A DNA stretch of 54,283 nucleotides from Planctomycetaceae bacterium (GTDB lineage Bacteria; Planctomycetota; Planctomycetia; Pirellulales; Pirellulaceae): assembly GCA_002717145.1 (NCBI GenBank), contig PBCP01000006.1, forward strand, positions 1-54,283, written 5' to 3'. Under the pieces are notes generated by a model. The model did not search any database. It was not told the origin of the DNA and worked only from the letters and a program-made list of their open reading frames with translations. The translations under genes were made by a program, and so were the position numbers. Shown here piece by piece: positions 14,859 to 23,703 of this stretch (position 1 is the first letter of the stretch; each line of letters starts with the position of its first letter).

Positions 14859-15839
14859 TTACTGCAGCGAGCCTAGTTTGAATTTGAACTCCTGTGCGGT
14901 CTCATTGTCTGGGGCGCGAATAGTCAGAGTGACTTCTTCACCTGGTTTGTGAGCCCTAATAGCATTTATAAATGAGTCCCGGGTTTGAACCGGTTTGCCG
15001 TCCACACTAGTTAGAATGGCACCGATCGGGACTTGCGCCTTCTCTAACGGGGAGCCCGGTACGATGACCTTGATGACTAGTCCGGTGGTCCCATCAGTCA
15101 CTTGTTGAAGGTAGTTCGGCGGTTGTTCCCACAACTCTTCGACAGCGAAACCGGCTGAGGCAACTGCAATGGTTTGAGGGGCGTTCAGTAAATTTCGGAT
15201 TGCCGATAAAGGAGCCACGAATGCGATTCCGTGTGGAGCGTTGTTAACAAAAAGCATCGCTGATTGTAGCCCAATTACCTGCCCATTCCCGTTCACCCAT
15301 GCACCTCCCGATGTGCCGTGTGGCGAAGCGGATTGGATGTAGAATACCCCCACATAGTGAGGGTTAAGAAATTCTGCAGATTCGTGTGTTTGAGCCACTG
15401 TTCCGGTAAAGAACAATCGGTGTCTGAAGAAGGGGGTGCCTACTAGATAGGCTTTGCTCCCGACCAAGGGTAATTTGCGGGCCAGTCCAATAGCATTGTA
15501 GCCACCACTCTGTTTCGGTAATCTTAGCAATAAGATATCGTGGCTGGCGTCCTTTCCGTGAACTGTAGCCGGAATTCGGCTCTTATCGGCAAGTAAAACT
15601 TCAATTCGCAAATCCTTACCATTAGCTACGTGAGCAGCTGTGAGAACGATGCCATCGCGGTCGATAACGGCGCCTGAACCAGCAAGACGTCCATTAACCA
15701 GAATTTCAACGGCGGCAGCCTGCAACCTCTGGTTAACGCGATCCGGAGTGAGCTCGCGTCCCTGGGCAAACGCCTGATTTGCAGCAATGAGGACTAAAAC
15801 GGTGACATAAAAGGCGGTGAATCGTGACGCTTTGAGCAA
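14859..15839 (-). CDS. HtrA/Deg-like trypsin-fold serine protease with PDZ domain
   Basis: 326 aa with a signal peptide (hydrophobic residues 8-24, cleavage near AFAQG). The start is a TTG at 15839 without a strong ribosome-binding site, so the exact start is uncertain. The trypsin fold has H70 (LTAAHV), D101 (HDILLL) and S177 in GTSGGA, where the usual GNSGG has Thr instead of Asn. One PDZ domain occupies about 230-325 (GLVIKVIVPGSPLEKAQVPIGAILTSVDGKPV). It is short for DegP, with a single PDZ as in DegS, but has no membrane anchor. A periplasmic quality-control protease is likely. It is divergent from the SbcCD-RecQ operon. Confidence 0.88.
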   Translation of the reverse strand: MLKASRFTAFYVTVLVLIAANQAFAQGRELTPDRVNQRLQAAAVEILVNGRLAGSGAVIDRDGIVLTAAHVANGKDLRIEVLLADKSRIPATVHGKDASHDILLLRLPKQSGGYNAIGLARKLPLVGSKAYLVGTPFFRHRLFFTGTVAQTHESAEFLNPHYVGVFYIQSASPHGTSGGAWVNGNGQVIGLQSAMLFVNNAPHGIAFVAPLSAIRNLLNAPQTIAVASAGFAVEELWEQPPNYLQQVTDGTTGLVIKVIVPGSPLEKAQVPIGAILTSVDGKPVQTRDSFINAIRAHKPGEEVTLTIRAPDNETAQEFKFKLGSLQ

Positions 15840-15940
15840 AACTAACTAAATCCAGTAGAATATGAGCTTGGCTTTCAATCTGTTTTCCCTATTATAGGCA
15901 GGAGCAAGGCGGCTTTGGAGGTCTTGAACTCGACAATTAA

Positions 15941-15963
15941 TAGACACGCAAAAGCGTTGTCTA
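15941..15963. promoter_or_regulatory. Palindromic operator candidate upstream of the SbcD-like operon
   Basis: TAGACACGC at 15941-15949 and GCGTTGTCTA at 15954-15963 form an inverted repeat with one bulged base. It sits in the 229-nt divergent region between the protease gene and the DNA-processing operon. The size and symmetry suit a dimeric repressor. The sequence does not match the E. coli LexA or Bacillus LexA boxes that I know. No convincing -35/-10 pair is assigned. Confidence 0.35.
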
Positions 15964-16068
15964 TCCAACATTCATCAATCACCAACGTATGCCATTTTAT
16001 GGAGGATAGGAGCCGGCTGGTTCAGCGAAGGCTGCCAGGTTCTTTGACGGTTCGGGCAAAACATCGAT

Positions 16069-17325
16069 ATGAAGTTGCTTTTATCTGCTGATTTGCATCT
16101 GGGGAAACAGTCATCCAAAGTTACAGATCGCTCATACCATTCAACGATAGAATGCTGGAGACGTCTGGTGGCGTTGGCGATTGAACAGCCTGTGGATGCC
16201 GTGCTCCTGGCAGGCGACGTTGTAGATCAACGAAATAAACGCTTCGAATCATACGGGCCATTGAGTGATGGTATTAGCCGCTTGGCAAAAGCCGGGATTA
16301 AGACGATCGTAGTCTCGGGCAATCACGATTTCGACGTGCTACCTCAATTGGCCGACCGAATGGCACACGACCAATTCTTCCTTTTAGGGCGTAATGGAAA
16401 GTGGGAGTCCGAGGTGTTTACTTTCGGCGACGAAAAGCTACAGATTGACGGATGGTCTTTTCCAACTAATCGAGTATCAGTTAATCCTCTTGATAGTTAT
16501 AGCGTCGCCTCTCAGGATGTGGATCTACATCTGGGGATGGTTCATGGGGATCTGGATGTAACAGACAGTAAGTATGCCCCTCTTACTCTTGAAAGCCTGA
16601 AAAACTCGACTCCCGCTGGATGGCTTTTAGGGCACATTCATAAGCCGGAACTAAAACACACGGAGAAGCCGTGGGTGCTTTACCCCGGTTCGCCACAGGC
16701 GATGGACCCGGGAGAATCGGAAGTTCACGGTGTCTGGCTTTTGGACACGAGCAGTGCTCAGGCACCAGAAATGTTACCTCTTTCAAGTGTTGCCTATTAT
16801 TCGGAGACGATAGATATATCTGATTGTGATGATGACGAGTCAATTGAAGGGTTTGTGATACGAGAGATTAAAGATTTAAGCCGTAAAAATATTGATCAAT
16901 CGGGAGTCAATTTAAAGGTGCTTAGTCTGCGTCTGACGATCAAGGGGAGTTGTCACAACCCACTTCAGGTTAAGCACGATCTAAAGCATTTGGATGAATT
17001 TCAGGTCAACTTAGAGGGCGTGGAAGTTGGCATAAACAAGGTTACGACTGACGTCCGTAAAAACTTGGACCCTGATATGTTCCAAGGCCAGAAGAATGCA
17101 TTGGTGAAAGCGCTTTCGTTATTACAGGAATTGGAATCGGGTAAATATTCGTCTGCGACTGAAAACTTGTTGCGTTTCTATAATGCACGTAGTGTGAAAT
17201 TGAGTAACAACTATCCAACTCTGGACTCTGTAAACGAGGAACTTGAGCCTGAGCACCAAGTCGGACGGCTTAAGCGACAATTGGCTGACATCGTCTCTGT
17301 GATATGGGGGCAAATTGGTGACTGA
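16069..17325 (+). CDS. SbcD/YhaO-like DNA exonuclease subunit (metallophosphoesterase)
   Basis: 418 aa. The calcineurin-like metallophosphoesterase motifs appear in order: SADLHLG (residues 6-12), LLAGDVVDQ (about 46-54), VVSGNHDFD (82-90), MVHGD (about 157-161) and LLGHIHKP (186-193). The GDVVDQ and GNHDFD forms fit the Mre11/SbcD/YhaO DNA nucleases. The C-terminal 190 residues would cap the nuclease and bind its ATPase partner. The partner follows directly with an 8-bp overlap. The pair should process DNA ends or unusual DNA structures with ATP. It is closer to B. subtilis YhaO than to classical SbcD, because its partner is YhaN-like; this subtype call is inference. First gene of a four-gene operon. 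Confidence 0.88.
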   Translation: MKLLLSADLHLGKQSSKVTDRSYHSTIECWRRLVALAIEQPVDAVLLAGDVVDQRNKRFESYGPLSDGISRLAKAGIKTIVVSGNHDFDVLPQLADRMAHDQFFLLGRNGKWESEVFTFGDEKLQIDGWSFPTNRVSVNPLDSYSVASQDVDLHLGMVHGDLDVTDSKYAPLTLESLKNSTPAGWLLGHIHKPELKHTEKPWVLYPGSPQAMDPGESEVHGVWLLDTSSAQAPEMLPLSSVAYYSETIDISDCDDDESIEGFVIREIKDLSRKNIDQSGVNLKVLSLRLTIKGSCHNPLQVKHDLKHLDEFQVNLEGVEVGINKVTTDVRKNLDPDMFQGQKNALVKALSLLQELESGKYSSATENLLRFYNARSVKLSNNYPTLDSVNEELEPEHQVGRLKRQLADIVSVIWGQIGD

Positions 17326-20300
17326 CCATAACGTGCATTTGAATTCTTTGCGAATTATCCAGGCTCGTGGGATCTCCCGCGAATCACAATTCGAAATTAA
17401 CGACCTTGGAAACGTGAATGTCATTTTTGGACGCAATGGCATTGGCAAGAGTACGGTAGGATTGGCCATTTACAAGTTATTACGGCCGAACGATTTATTG
17501 CTTGATAAGACTGCAGAGGTCGCGGGCCAGCTTCAAATGGGTGAACGTGAACTGGATTTACGGGTGGCAATGTCTCAGGGGCAAGCGGTTGAAAATGGGA
17601 CGCTGACGGAATATCCAGAATTTAGGTCAGCGGGAGAATTGTCAAGGTATCGACTCGCACTGGAAGCATTGATCAAGGAAGATGATGTGGAATTTGCAAA
17701 GGTGATAGCTGATGAGATGAGGGGAGGAATTGACCTTCGTGCAGTAGCCAAAAAAATCGGTTCCAATGAGAAGCCTAAACGCCCTAGTAAGCTTGAAAGT
17801 GAGTGGAAGAATCTAAACCGCGACGAAAAATCACTCAGAGAGGAACAGGCCTCGCTCGCTCGTCAATCCCAGCAGTTAACTGTTTGGGAGGAAGAACAGC
17901 AAGAGTTGTATGCGACTTTGGAGTTGCAACCGGCCTTATTAGCTTATCAGGAAGCCTCGGCTCTTAGGAAGCAGCTCGAGGAATTCGATCAACAGCTCAA
18001 GGAATACCCTGGAACGCTGGCAAACCTTAAGGGTGGAGAATCGGAAGAACTTAAAAGCCTACAAGCTCAAATGGAGAACGCTAAGCATGACTTGGTGAAT
18101 TGCCGAACACTGGAAGCGGAAGCGAAGGCAGTCGTTGAGGCTCTGGCTGACTTACCCGACGCAACGGCGTTGAAATTGAGACAGCTGGAGGAGTTGCAAG
18201 CGGAGTTTGCTGAATTGCAGAAAGAAATACGCTCCAAAGAGAATGAATGCACGCGTATTGAAGGCAAGATCGTTAGCTTGGTTTCTGAATTTGCTAACGT
18301 TGACTCGGTGGCTCAGATGGAACAGCAGATCGCTGAAATCGATCTGACTGAAGTTGACACCACTTATCATCAGGTTGTCATGTCTCGGCAGCGATTGCGT
18401 GAAGCACAAGGTTCTTATGATTATCTGGAAGTCGACGCGTCCGAAGAGCCTGTTAGTCGTGACGAACTAGCACGGCGATTGCAGGGATTACAGGCGTGGT
18501 GCGGTGCGGCGGATCAGGAGCGACATCAATTCGGAATCCTGACTGGAAGATTGGTGGTTGTTGGTTCGTGCCTTATGGCATGTTGGGCAACTGGTTTGGC
18601 GATAAGTTACACACCTCTTTGGCTTCTTGCCTTGGTTGTGCCTGTAATACTGTGTTTATTGGCATTGAGAGCGAAACCTCGTTCAGAGCAAAATCGCCCT
18701 ACGCGTCAGGAAATCGAGTCATCGGAAGGGCACCTTTATCCCGAATTGACAGAGTGGTCGCCACTAACTGTTAGGCAGCTTATGGATGACCTGCTTGAAC
18801 AAGACAGTCAAGCTGCTCTTGCTGAAAAAAGATATCACTACTTCAAGGCTACGGAGCAGAAGCTTCATCAGGCTCAACAGGAATTCAAATTGGCCAATGA
18901 GAAGTTGTCAGAGTTATCTTCTGGCCTGGGTTTGAAAAACAACGGCCTGGATTCAGAAGCAAAGCTCCTCAAATTAGTAAATGCCATCGCTCAGTGGGAG
19001 ATCGAAAAAGCCGAGTTGGCTGGTGCGGAATCTTCATTGGCGGCGTTAAGAAACACATCTACAGTGCTGCAGAAACGCCTGATAGATGGCTTGCCGGATT
19101 TTGGCCTTAATGTGACGGAATCAACGTCCATGTTTCGGGCGGAAGTTCGTGAAGCGGCGTCTCTTTTAGAGGCATTAGAGGTCGCGAAGGTGGCTGTGCT
19201 CGATAGAGAAAGAGATTGGAAGCATGCGTCAGAAATTGCCAGTCAGCGTGAGAGGCAGCTTGACGGATTTCTCTCGCGTTTGGACGCCCATGGTAAAACT
19301 GTCGCGGATTTAGAAGCTCTGGAAAGAGTGTTACCTGAATACACATCGCGGGTTGAGGGGCGGTTTAGGGCAGACACGATATTGAAGGAAAAGGAAGCTG
19401 AACTTGCGGCTCGCCCTGAAGTGAAAGGTTTTAGTTCTGACGAAGTCCGAGATCTTCTTCTGATCTGTGAAGGGGCGCAAGAGCGGATTCAGACTCTTAC
19501 TCGGACTATTCAAGACTCCCGGACTAAGATGGATTCTCTCCAGCAGGGAACATTGCTGGCGGATGCCATGTCAGCGAAAGCTGAGAAGGCAGATGAATTG
19601 CGTAATGATTACCACCGGGCCCTGGAAAGCCTCGCCGGATTTTGTCTCGTCGAACACTTGCTTCACGAAACCGAAGGTAATAACTCGTCATCGGTATTGG
19701 ATCAGGCGGCGATTACTCTGCATCGTATCACCGGTGGAAAGCTTAAGTTAGATGTGTATCCAGGGAATGCCGTTGAGCAGTTCGTTATTTCAGACGCAAT
19801 TGGAATCCGACGCGATTTGGATTCGCTATCAGTTGGTGAACGAGTACAGGTATTGCTTGCGGTTCGCCTTGCATTTTTGAGTATGGAGGAAACCGCGGCG
19901 TTACCCATTGTAGTGGATGAGGCATTAGGGACTGCTGACGACGACCGGGCGCATGAAATCATCGAATCTTTGGTGAAACTCGCCAAGGAAGGGAGACAGG
20001 TCTTTTACTTTACAGCTCAAACTGATGAAGTTGAGAAGTGGAAAGCAGTGCTCGGAAGGCAGGAGGGGATTGCCGGCACTTTTGTTGACTTGGATCAGCT
20101 GCGAGGCCTTGAGCCAAATGTAACGCCAGAGCAAAGCGAGGCCTTTGTGCGTCAAAACATAGTTCCACCGCCCGAAAAATGCACGCATGCGGAATATGGA
20201 GAACGACTGGGGGCGAGCTTGCCGAGTGCAGGAATGTTTAGAGAAGACTCTCTTTCGGTTTGGGCGGTTCTTGATGATGTTAATGATGTCTATAAGTGTT

Positions 20301-20806
20301 GGCAGCGTCGAGTCCGAACGGTTGGCATGTTGTCAGATAATTCAAGGCTTGGCCAGCAGATGAGCCTGGCGCCTGAGGTAGTTAAGGCTGCTATCGTTCG
20401 GGCAAAAGCGTTAGCGGCGGCGCTTGAGGAATACTGGGCAGGTCGCGCGTTGCCACTGGAGATGGTAGACCTGATCGAGAGTGACGCGTTTACTGATCGC
20501 TGGCTGGAACCTGTTTGGAACCTGGCCACCCAAGTCGATTATGATGGGGCGCAATTGATTCAAGCACTGAAGGCCGGAGGGGTTAAACGATTCCGCCAGG
20601 ATGACATCGTTGCTCTGGAGGCAAGCCTGCGCGAAAGAGGAAAAATTGTTGAGTCTGATGTCTCGACACCGGATCAAGTGGAAGCAGCAGCAGTTGCGGT
20701 GTTTGAGCAAGAGGGTATTGATCTGACAGGACAAATGGAATGGCTGCTCACGCGACTCTGCCAGATGTTAGGTGACTATCGGGATACCGGAGAGAGGGAT
20801 GGATAA
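17318..20806 (+). CDS. SbcC/YhaN-like ABC-type ATPase with central membrane hairpin
   Basis: About 1162 aa from the GTG at 17318 (or a TTG 3 nt earlier); it overlaps the nuclease stop. Walker A GRNGIGKST is at about 38-46. Long coiled coils follow on both sides of a central hydrophobic segment at about 405-450 that looks like two membrane helices (LVVVGSCLMACWATGLAI, then LWLLALVVPVILCLLAL) instead of the zinc hook of SbcC/Rad50. This is the feature of B. subtilis YhaN. The ABC signature LSVGER is near 837 and Walker B LPIVVDEALG near 862. About 240 residues beyond the ATPase head form an additional helical C-terminal region not expected in plain SbcC. It should form the ATP-driven clamp of the nuclease, perhaps at the membrane. 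RecQ starts inside its last codons. Confidence 0.87.
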   Translation: MTDHNVHLNSLRIIQARGISRESQFEINDLGNVNVIFGRNGIGKSTVGLAIYKLLRPNDLLLDKTAEVAGQLQMGERELDLRVAMSQGQAVENGTLTEYPEFRSAGELSRYRLALEALIKEDDVEFAKVIADEMRGGIDLRAVAKKIGSNEKPKRPSKLESEWKNLNRDEKSLREEQASLARQSQQLTVWEEEQQELYATLELQPALLAYQEASALRKQLEEFDQQLKEYPGTLANLKGGESEELKSLQAQMENAKHDLVNCRTLEAEAKAVVEALADLPDATALKLRQLEELQAEFAELQKEIRSKENECTRIEGKIVSLVSEFANVDSVAQMEQQIAEIDLTEVDTTYHQVVMSRQRLREAQGSYDYLEVDASEEPVSRDELARRLQGLQAWCGAADQERHQFGILTGRLVVVGSCLMACWATGLAISYTPLWLLALVVPVILCLLALRAKPRSEQNRPTRQEIESSEGHLYPELTEWSPLTVRQLMDDLLEQDSQAALAEKRYHYFKATEQKLHQAQQEFKLANEKLSELSSGLGLKNNGLDSEAKLLKLVNAIAQWEIEKAELAGAESSLAALRNTSTVLQKRLIDGLPDFGLNVTESTSMFRAEVREAASLLEALEVAKVAVLDRERDWKHASEIASQRERQLDGFLSRLDAHGKTVADLEALERVLPEYTSRVEGRFRADTILKEKEAELAARPEVKGFSSDEVRDLLLICEGAQERIQTLTRTIQDSRTKMDSLQQGTLLADAMSAKAEKADELRNDYHRALESLAGFCLVEHLLHETEGNNSSSVLDQAAITLHRITGGKLKLDVYPGNAVEQFVISDAIGIRRDLDSLSVGERVQVLLAVRLAFLSMEETAALPIVVDEALGTADDDRAHEIIESLVKLAKEGRQVFYFTAQTDEVEKWKAVLGRQEGIAGTFVDLDQLRGLEPNVTPEQSEAFVRQNIVPPPEKCTHAEYGERLGASLPSAGMFREDSLSVWAVLDDVNDVYKCWQRRVRTVGMLSDNSRLGQQMSLAPEVVKAAIVRAKALAAALEEYWAGRALPLEMVDLIESDAFTDRWLEPVWNLATQVDYDGAQLIQALKAGGVKRFRQDDIVALEASLRERGKIVESDVSTPDQVEAAAVAVFEQEGIDLTGQMEWLLTRLCQMLGDYRDTGERDG

Positions 20807-22892
20807 GCAGGTAGGGCTTCAATGCTTGCGTGACGCAATCTCTGATCCGAAAGCTGAATTTAGAGACGGCCAGTGGGAAGCGATCGATCATGTCGTGAAC
20901 TCGCGAGGAAAACTTTTGGTTGTGCAACGCACGGGGTGGGGCAAGAGCGCCGTTTATTTTGTCGCAACTAAACTCCTGCGAGATCAGGGTATGGGGCCGA
21001 CTATTGTAGTGTCACCCCTATTGGCGCTAATGCGAAATCAAATCGAAGCCGCACGAGGGTTAAACCTCAATGCAGTAACGATCAATAGCACGAACGAAGA
21101 ACAGTGGGATGAGATCATTACTGGCATTCTGAATGACAGCTATGATGTAATTTTTATTTCACCTGAACGCCTTTCCAATGAATTTTTCGCCGAACAGGTC
21201 CTGGCTCCCATTGCGAGTCGTTTGGGGATGTTGGTCATTGACGAGGCTCATTGTATTTCGGATTGGGGACATGATTTTCGACCGGATTACCGTCGTCTTG
21301 TCAATGTTCTTCGGTATGTACCTCCGCAGACGCCAGTGTTAGGCACGACGGCAACGGCCAATGACCGAGTGGTGAATGATGTCCGGAGCCAACTAGGGGA
21401 TGTGGAAATTCAGCGCGGGCCGTTGATGCGAGATAGCCTGTCACTTGAGAATATTGAGTTGAAAGATCAGGCATCACGAATGGCCTGGTTGGTTGAATTT
21501 ATAAAGCAACAAGACGGCACAGGGATCGTTTACGTGCTAACGAAACGGACTGCTGCGTCCGTGGCAGACTGGCTCAAACAGAATGGCATTAAGGCCGAGC
21601 CCTACTACAGCGGCGTACAGCTGCCAACGCATCCTGAGACGAACTCTTGTCGCGAATATCTGGAAAAGAAACTGTTGACCAATGAGGTGGATGTATTGGT
21701 GGCAACGATAGCTTTAGGTATGGGATATGATAAGCCGGATTTGGCGTTCGTGGTGCATTTTCAATGTCCCGGTTCTATCGTTGGGTATTATCAACAGGTT
21801 GGGCGAGCCGGGCGGGGGATCGACAAAGCGATTGGTGTATTAATGAGTGGCGCCGAGGATAGTGAAATTCATGAGTTTTTCCGACGAACAGCATTTCCCG
21901 ATGAACAGACAGTCAACCGTTTGTTAAATCAGTTGGCACGTGGGGATGGCTATTCCACACGGCAATTGGAAGGCTACTTTAACATGAGTCAGTCAAAACT
22001 CCAGGGGATTCTTAAATTCCTCAGTGTAGAAAATCCATCACCGGTAACAAAGCAAAAGGCGAAATGGAAACGGACTCCCGTACCATACCAATTGGATACG
22101 GAGCGGATTGGAAGGTTGACAGCGCAGCGAGAGAAGGAATGGCAGGAGATTCAGGACTATATTGAAACTTCCGGCTGTTTGATGACATTCCTACGCGAAG
22201 CGTTGGACGATTCAATCACAGCACCTTGTGGTAAATGTGCGAATTGCCAGGGGGAGCCCGTTGCCAGGGTTGAGCTAGATGAATCGCTGATCATGGCAGC
22301 CCAGCGATTTTTACGACATTCCGAAATGGAATTGAAACTCGCGAAACAGACGCCCAAAGGTGCCTTTGTCGAATATGAAATTCCATATAATATTCCTCAA
22401 AGTCAACGAGCACTAACCGGCCGAATTCTAAGTCGATGGGGCGATGCAGGTTGGGGTGGGTTGGTGAGACAGGGCGTGCATGAGGGGAGTTTCGATGACG
22501 CGTTGGTGGAGGCGGCCGCTGAACTGTATGAAAAGCGATGGGAGAAGGAAGTGGCTCCACAATGGGTGACTTGTATTCCCAGTGATCGGTCCGGTGACTT
22601 AGTGCCCAAATTTTCCGCTCGACTAGCCAAACGCTTAGGATTACCTTTTGCTAACGTAATTCATCAGGTTAGGCAGCATGCTCCGCAGAGAGAACAGGTA
22701 AACAGATTTTATCGTTGCCAAAATCTGGATGGTGTCTTTGAGGTGGAGGATCATATGCCCGGAGGTCCAGTTTTGCTTGTTGATGATCTGGTGAATTCGG
22801 GCTGGACTTTAACGGTAGCGTCAGTATTGTTGAGGCGTCATGGAAGCGGTGAAGTATTGCCTTTTGCATTAGCTTCGGTGGAGCTTGGATAG
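20799..22892 (+). CDS. RecQ-family DNA helicase with C-terminal phosphoribosyltransferase-like domain
   Basis: 697 aa from the ATG at 20799, which overlaps the ATPase stop by 8 bp. Helicase motifs: Walker A QRTGWGKS (43-50), VVSPLLALMRNQ, DEAH in MLVIDEAHCISDWGHDFRP (from about 144) and, later, QQVGRAGRG. A zinc-binding CGKCANC follows near 475, with the second helicase half reading Y-rich 'ALGMGYDKPDLAFVVHF'. The last ~100 residues are not RecQ: SARLAKRLGLPFANVI, then GGPVLLVDDLVNSGWTLTVA is a PRPP-binding-type motif of type I phosphoribosyltransferases, as in ComFC. RecQ-PRTase fusions are known in some bacteria. The enzyme should unwind DNA 3'-5'; the PRTase part may bind nucleotides or DNA, which is not known. 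Confidence 0.9.
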   Translation: MDKQVGLQCLRDAISDPKAEFRDGQWEAIDHVVNSRGKLLVVQRTGWGKSAVYFVATKLLRDQGMGPTIVVSPLLALMRNQIEAARGLNLNAVTINSTNEEQWDEIITGILNDSYDVIFISPERLSNEFFAEQVLAPIASRLGMLVIDEAHCISDWGHDFRPDYRRLVNVLRYVPPQTPVLGTTATANDRVVNDVRSQLGDVEIQRGPLMRDSLSLENIELKDQASRMAWLVEFIKQQDGTGIVYVLTKRTAASVADWLKQNGIKAEPYYSGVQLPTHPETNSCREYLEKKLLTNEVDVLVATIALGMGYDKPDLAFVVHFQCPGSIVGYYQQVGRAGRGIDKAIGVLMSGAEDSEIHEFFRRTAFPDEQTVNRLLNQLARGDGYSTRQLEGYFNMSQSKLQGILKFLSVENPSPVTKQKAKWKRTPVPYQLDTERIGRLTAQREKEWQEIQDYIETSGCLMTFLREALDDSITAPCGKCANCQGEPVARVELDESLIMAAQRFLRHSEMELKLAKQTPKGAFVEYEIPYNIPQSQRALTGRILSRWGDAGWGGLVRQGVHEGSFDDALVEAAAELYEKRWEKEVAPQWVTCIPSDRSGDLVPKFSARLAKRLGLPFANVIHQVRQHAPQREQVNRFYRCQNLDGVFEVEDHMPGGPVLLVDDLVNSGWTLTVASVLLRRHGSGEVLPFALASVELG

Positions 22893-22894
22893 TC

Positions 22895-23695
22895 ATGTCG
22901 TTGTCAATTAATTGTCAGGCTTGTTTGTTGCTTACTGTTAGATTGTCGGAAAAGGACCAAAGTGACCTTCTGACGCCACCGCAGTGGGGCGAAATATGTG
23001 ATAAGTTTGGCGGGGCCCAAAATCTGGGGCAAATTCTGCAGGGCTCACCGAAAGACGCGCTGGAGCAGCATGGAGTTGAGGATGAACTGAAGCTGAAGGT
23101 GCTTGCCTTGCTTGGACGCGGAGTCGGATTGGCAATGGCATCCGAAAAATGGCTGCGTTCAGGGGTTTGGATTCTTGGTGCAGGAGATCGGGAGTACCCA
23201 CGTAACTTACACTTGTTGCCGGTTGAATCGATGCCACCAGTCTTGTTTGGTTACGGAAGCGTTGAAATGCTCGAGCATTCGTCGGTGGCCATTGACCAAC
23301 GTCTTCGTAGTATTGGAGAAGTCGAGTTGGCGATAGCGGTAGACGACCTTGCCGCCTGCACAATCGGAATGTTGGACGAATCTCACAGCCGAGGAGTGAT
23401 TCTGGCGTCAATTACGAGTGGTGGACAGGCAATTGGAGTGACCTATAAAGATCTACTTGAATATGGAAGCGCGGCGGAATTGCGTCGTGGGATCATGGAT
23501 GGCGCGTTAACAATCATCTCAACACGTCCTCCGGGGCAGTATGATCCGCGCCCACCTACTTATGAGAGAGCCGTGATAAGTGGGCTGGCCGATGACGAAT
23601 TGACCCAACATGTCCTCCAGAATTGCGCAAACCAAAAACCGGAAGCTCCCGATCAACAGGAACCTCCGGCTCGACAGCTAGACTTGGAATTTTAG
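22895..23695 (+). CDS. Degenerate DprA-like protein
   Basis: 266 aa, 2 nt after the RecQ stop, so surely the same operon. Residues about 1-115 match the N-terminal part of DprA-like proteins: CQACLLLTVRL, LTPPQWGEI, then the diagnostic DREYPRNLHLLP and MPPVLFGYG. Where DprA has the nucleotide-type GSR and SGGARGID motifs, this protein has VAIDQRL and DESHSRGVI. It continues with SGGQAIGVTYKDLL and a DGALTIISTRPP block recognisable in DprA, then stops soon after ISGLAD, where the family normally continues. The Rossmann-fold part is thus degraded and short. Normal DprA binds ssDNA and loads RecA. Whether this one still binds DNA is uncertain. The tail after residue 240 is Pro/Gln/Glu-rich. Confidence 0.75.
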   Translation: MSLSINCQACLLLTVRLSEKDQSDLLTPPQWGEICDKFGGAQNLGQILQGSPKDALEQHGVEDELKLKVLALLGRGVGLAMASEKWLRSGVWILGAGDREYPRNLHLLPVESMPPVLFGYGSVEMLEHSSVAIDQRLRSIGEVELAIAVDDLAACTIGMLDESHSRGVILASITSGGQAIGVTYKDLLEYGSAAELRRGIMDGALTIISTRPPGQYDPRPPTYERAVISGLADDELTQHVLQNCANQKPEAPDQQEPPARQLDLEF

Positions 23696-23703
23696 GCGTC
23701 AAT

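Noticed and set aside
16069..20806. Reading the first two genes as classical sbcD and sbcC
   Set aside because: The ATPase lacks a visible CxxC zinc hook and has a membrane-like hairpin instead, so a YhaO/YhaN-type pair fits better; gene symbols were left empty.
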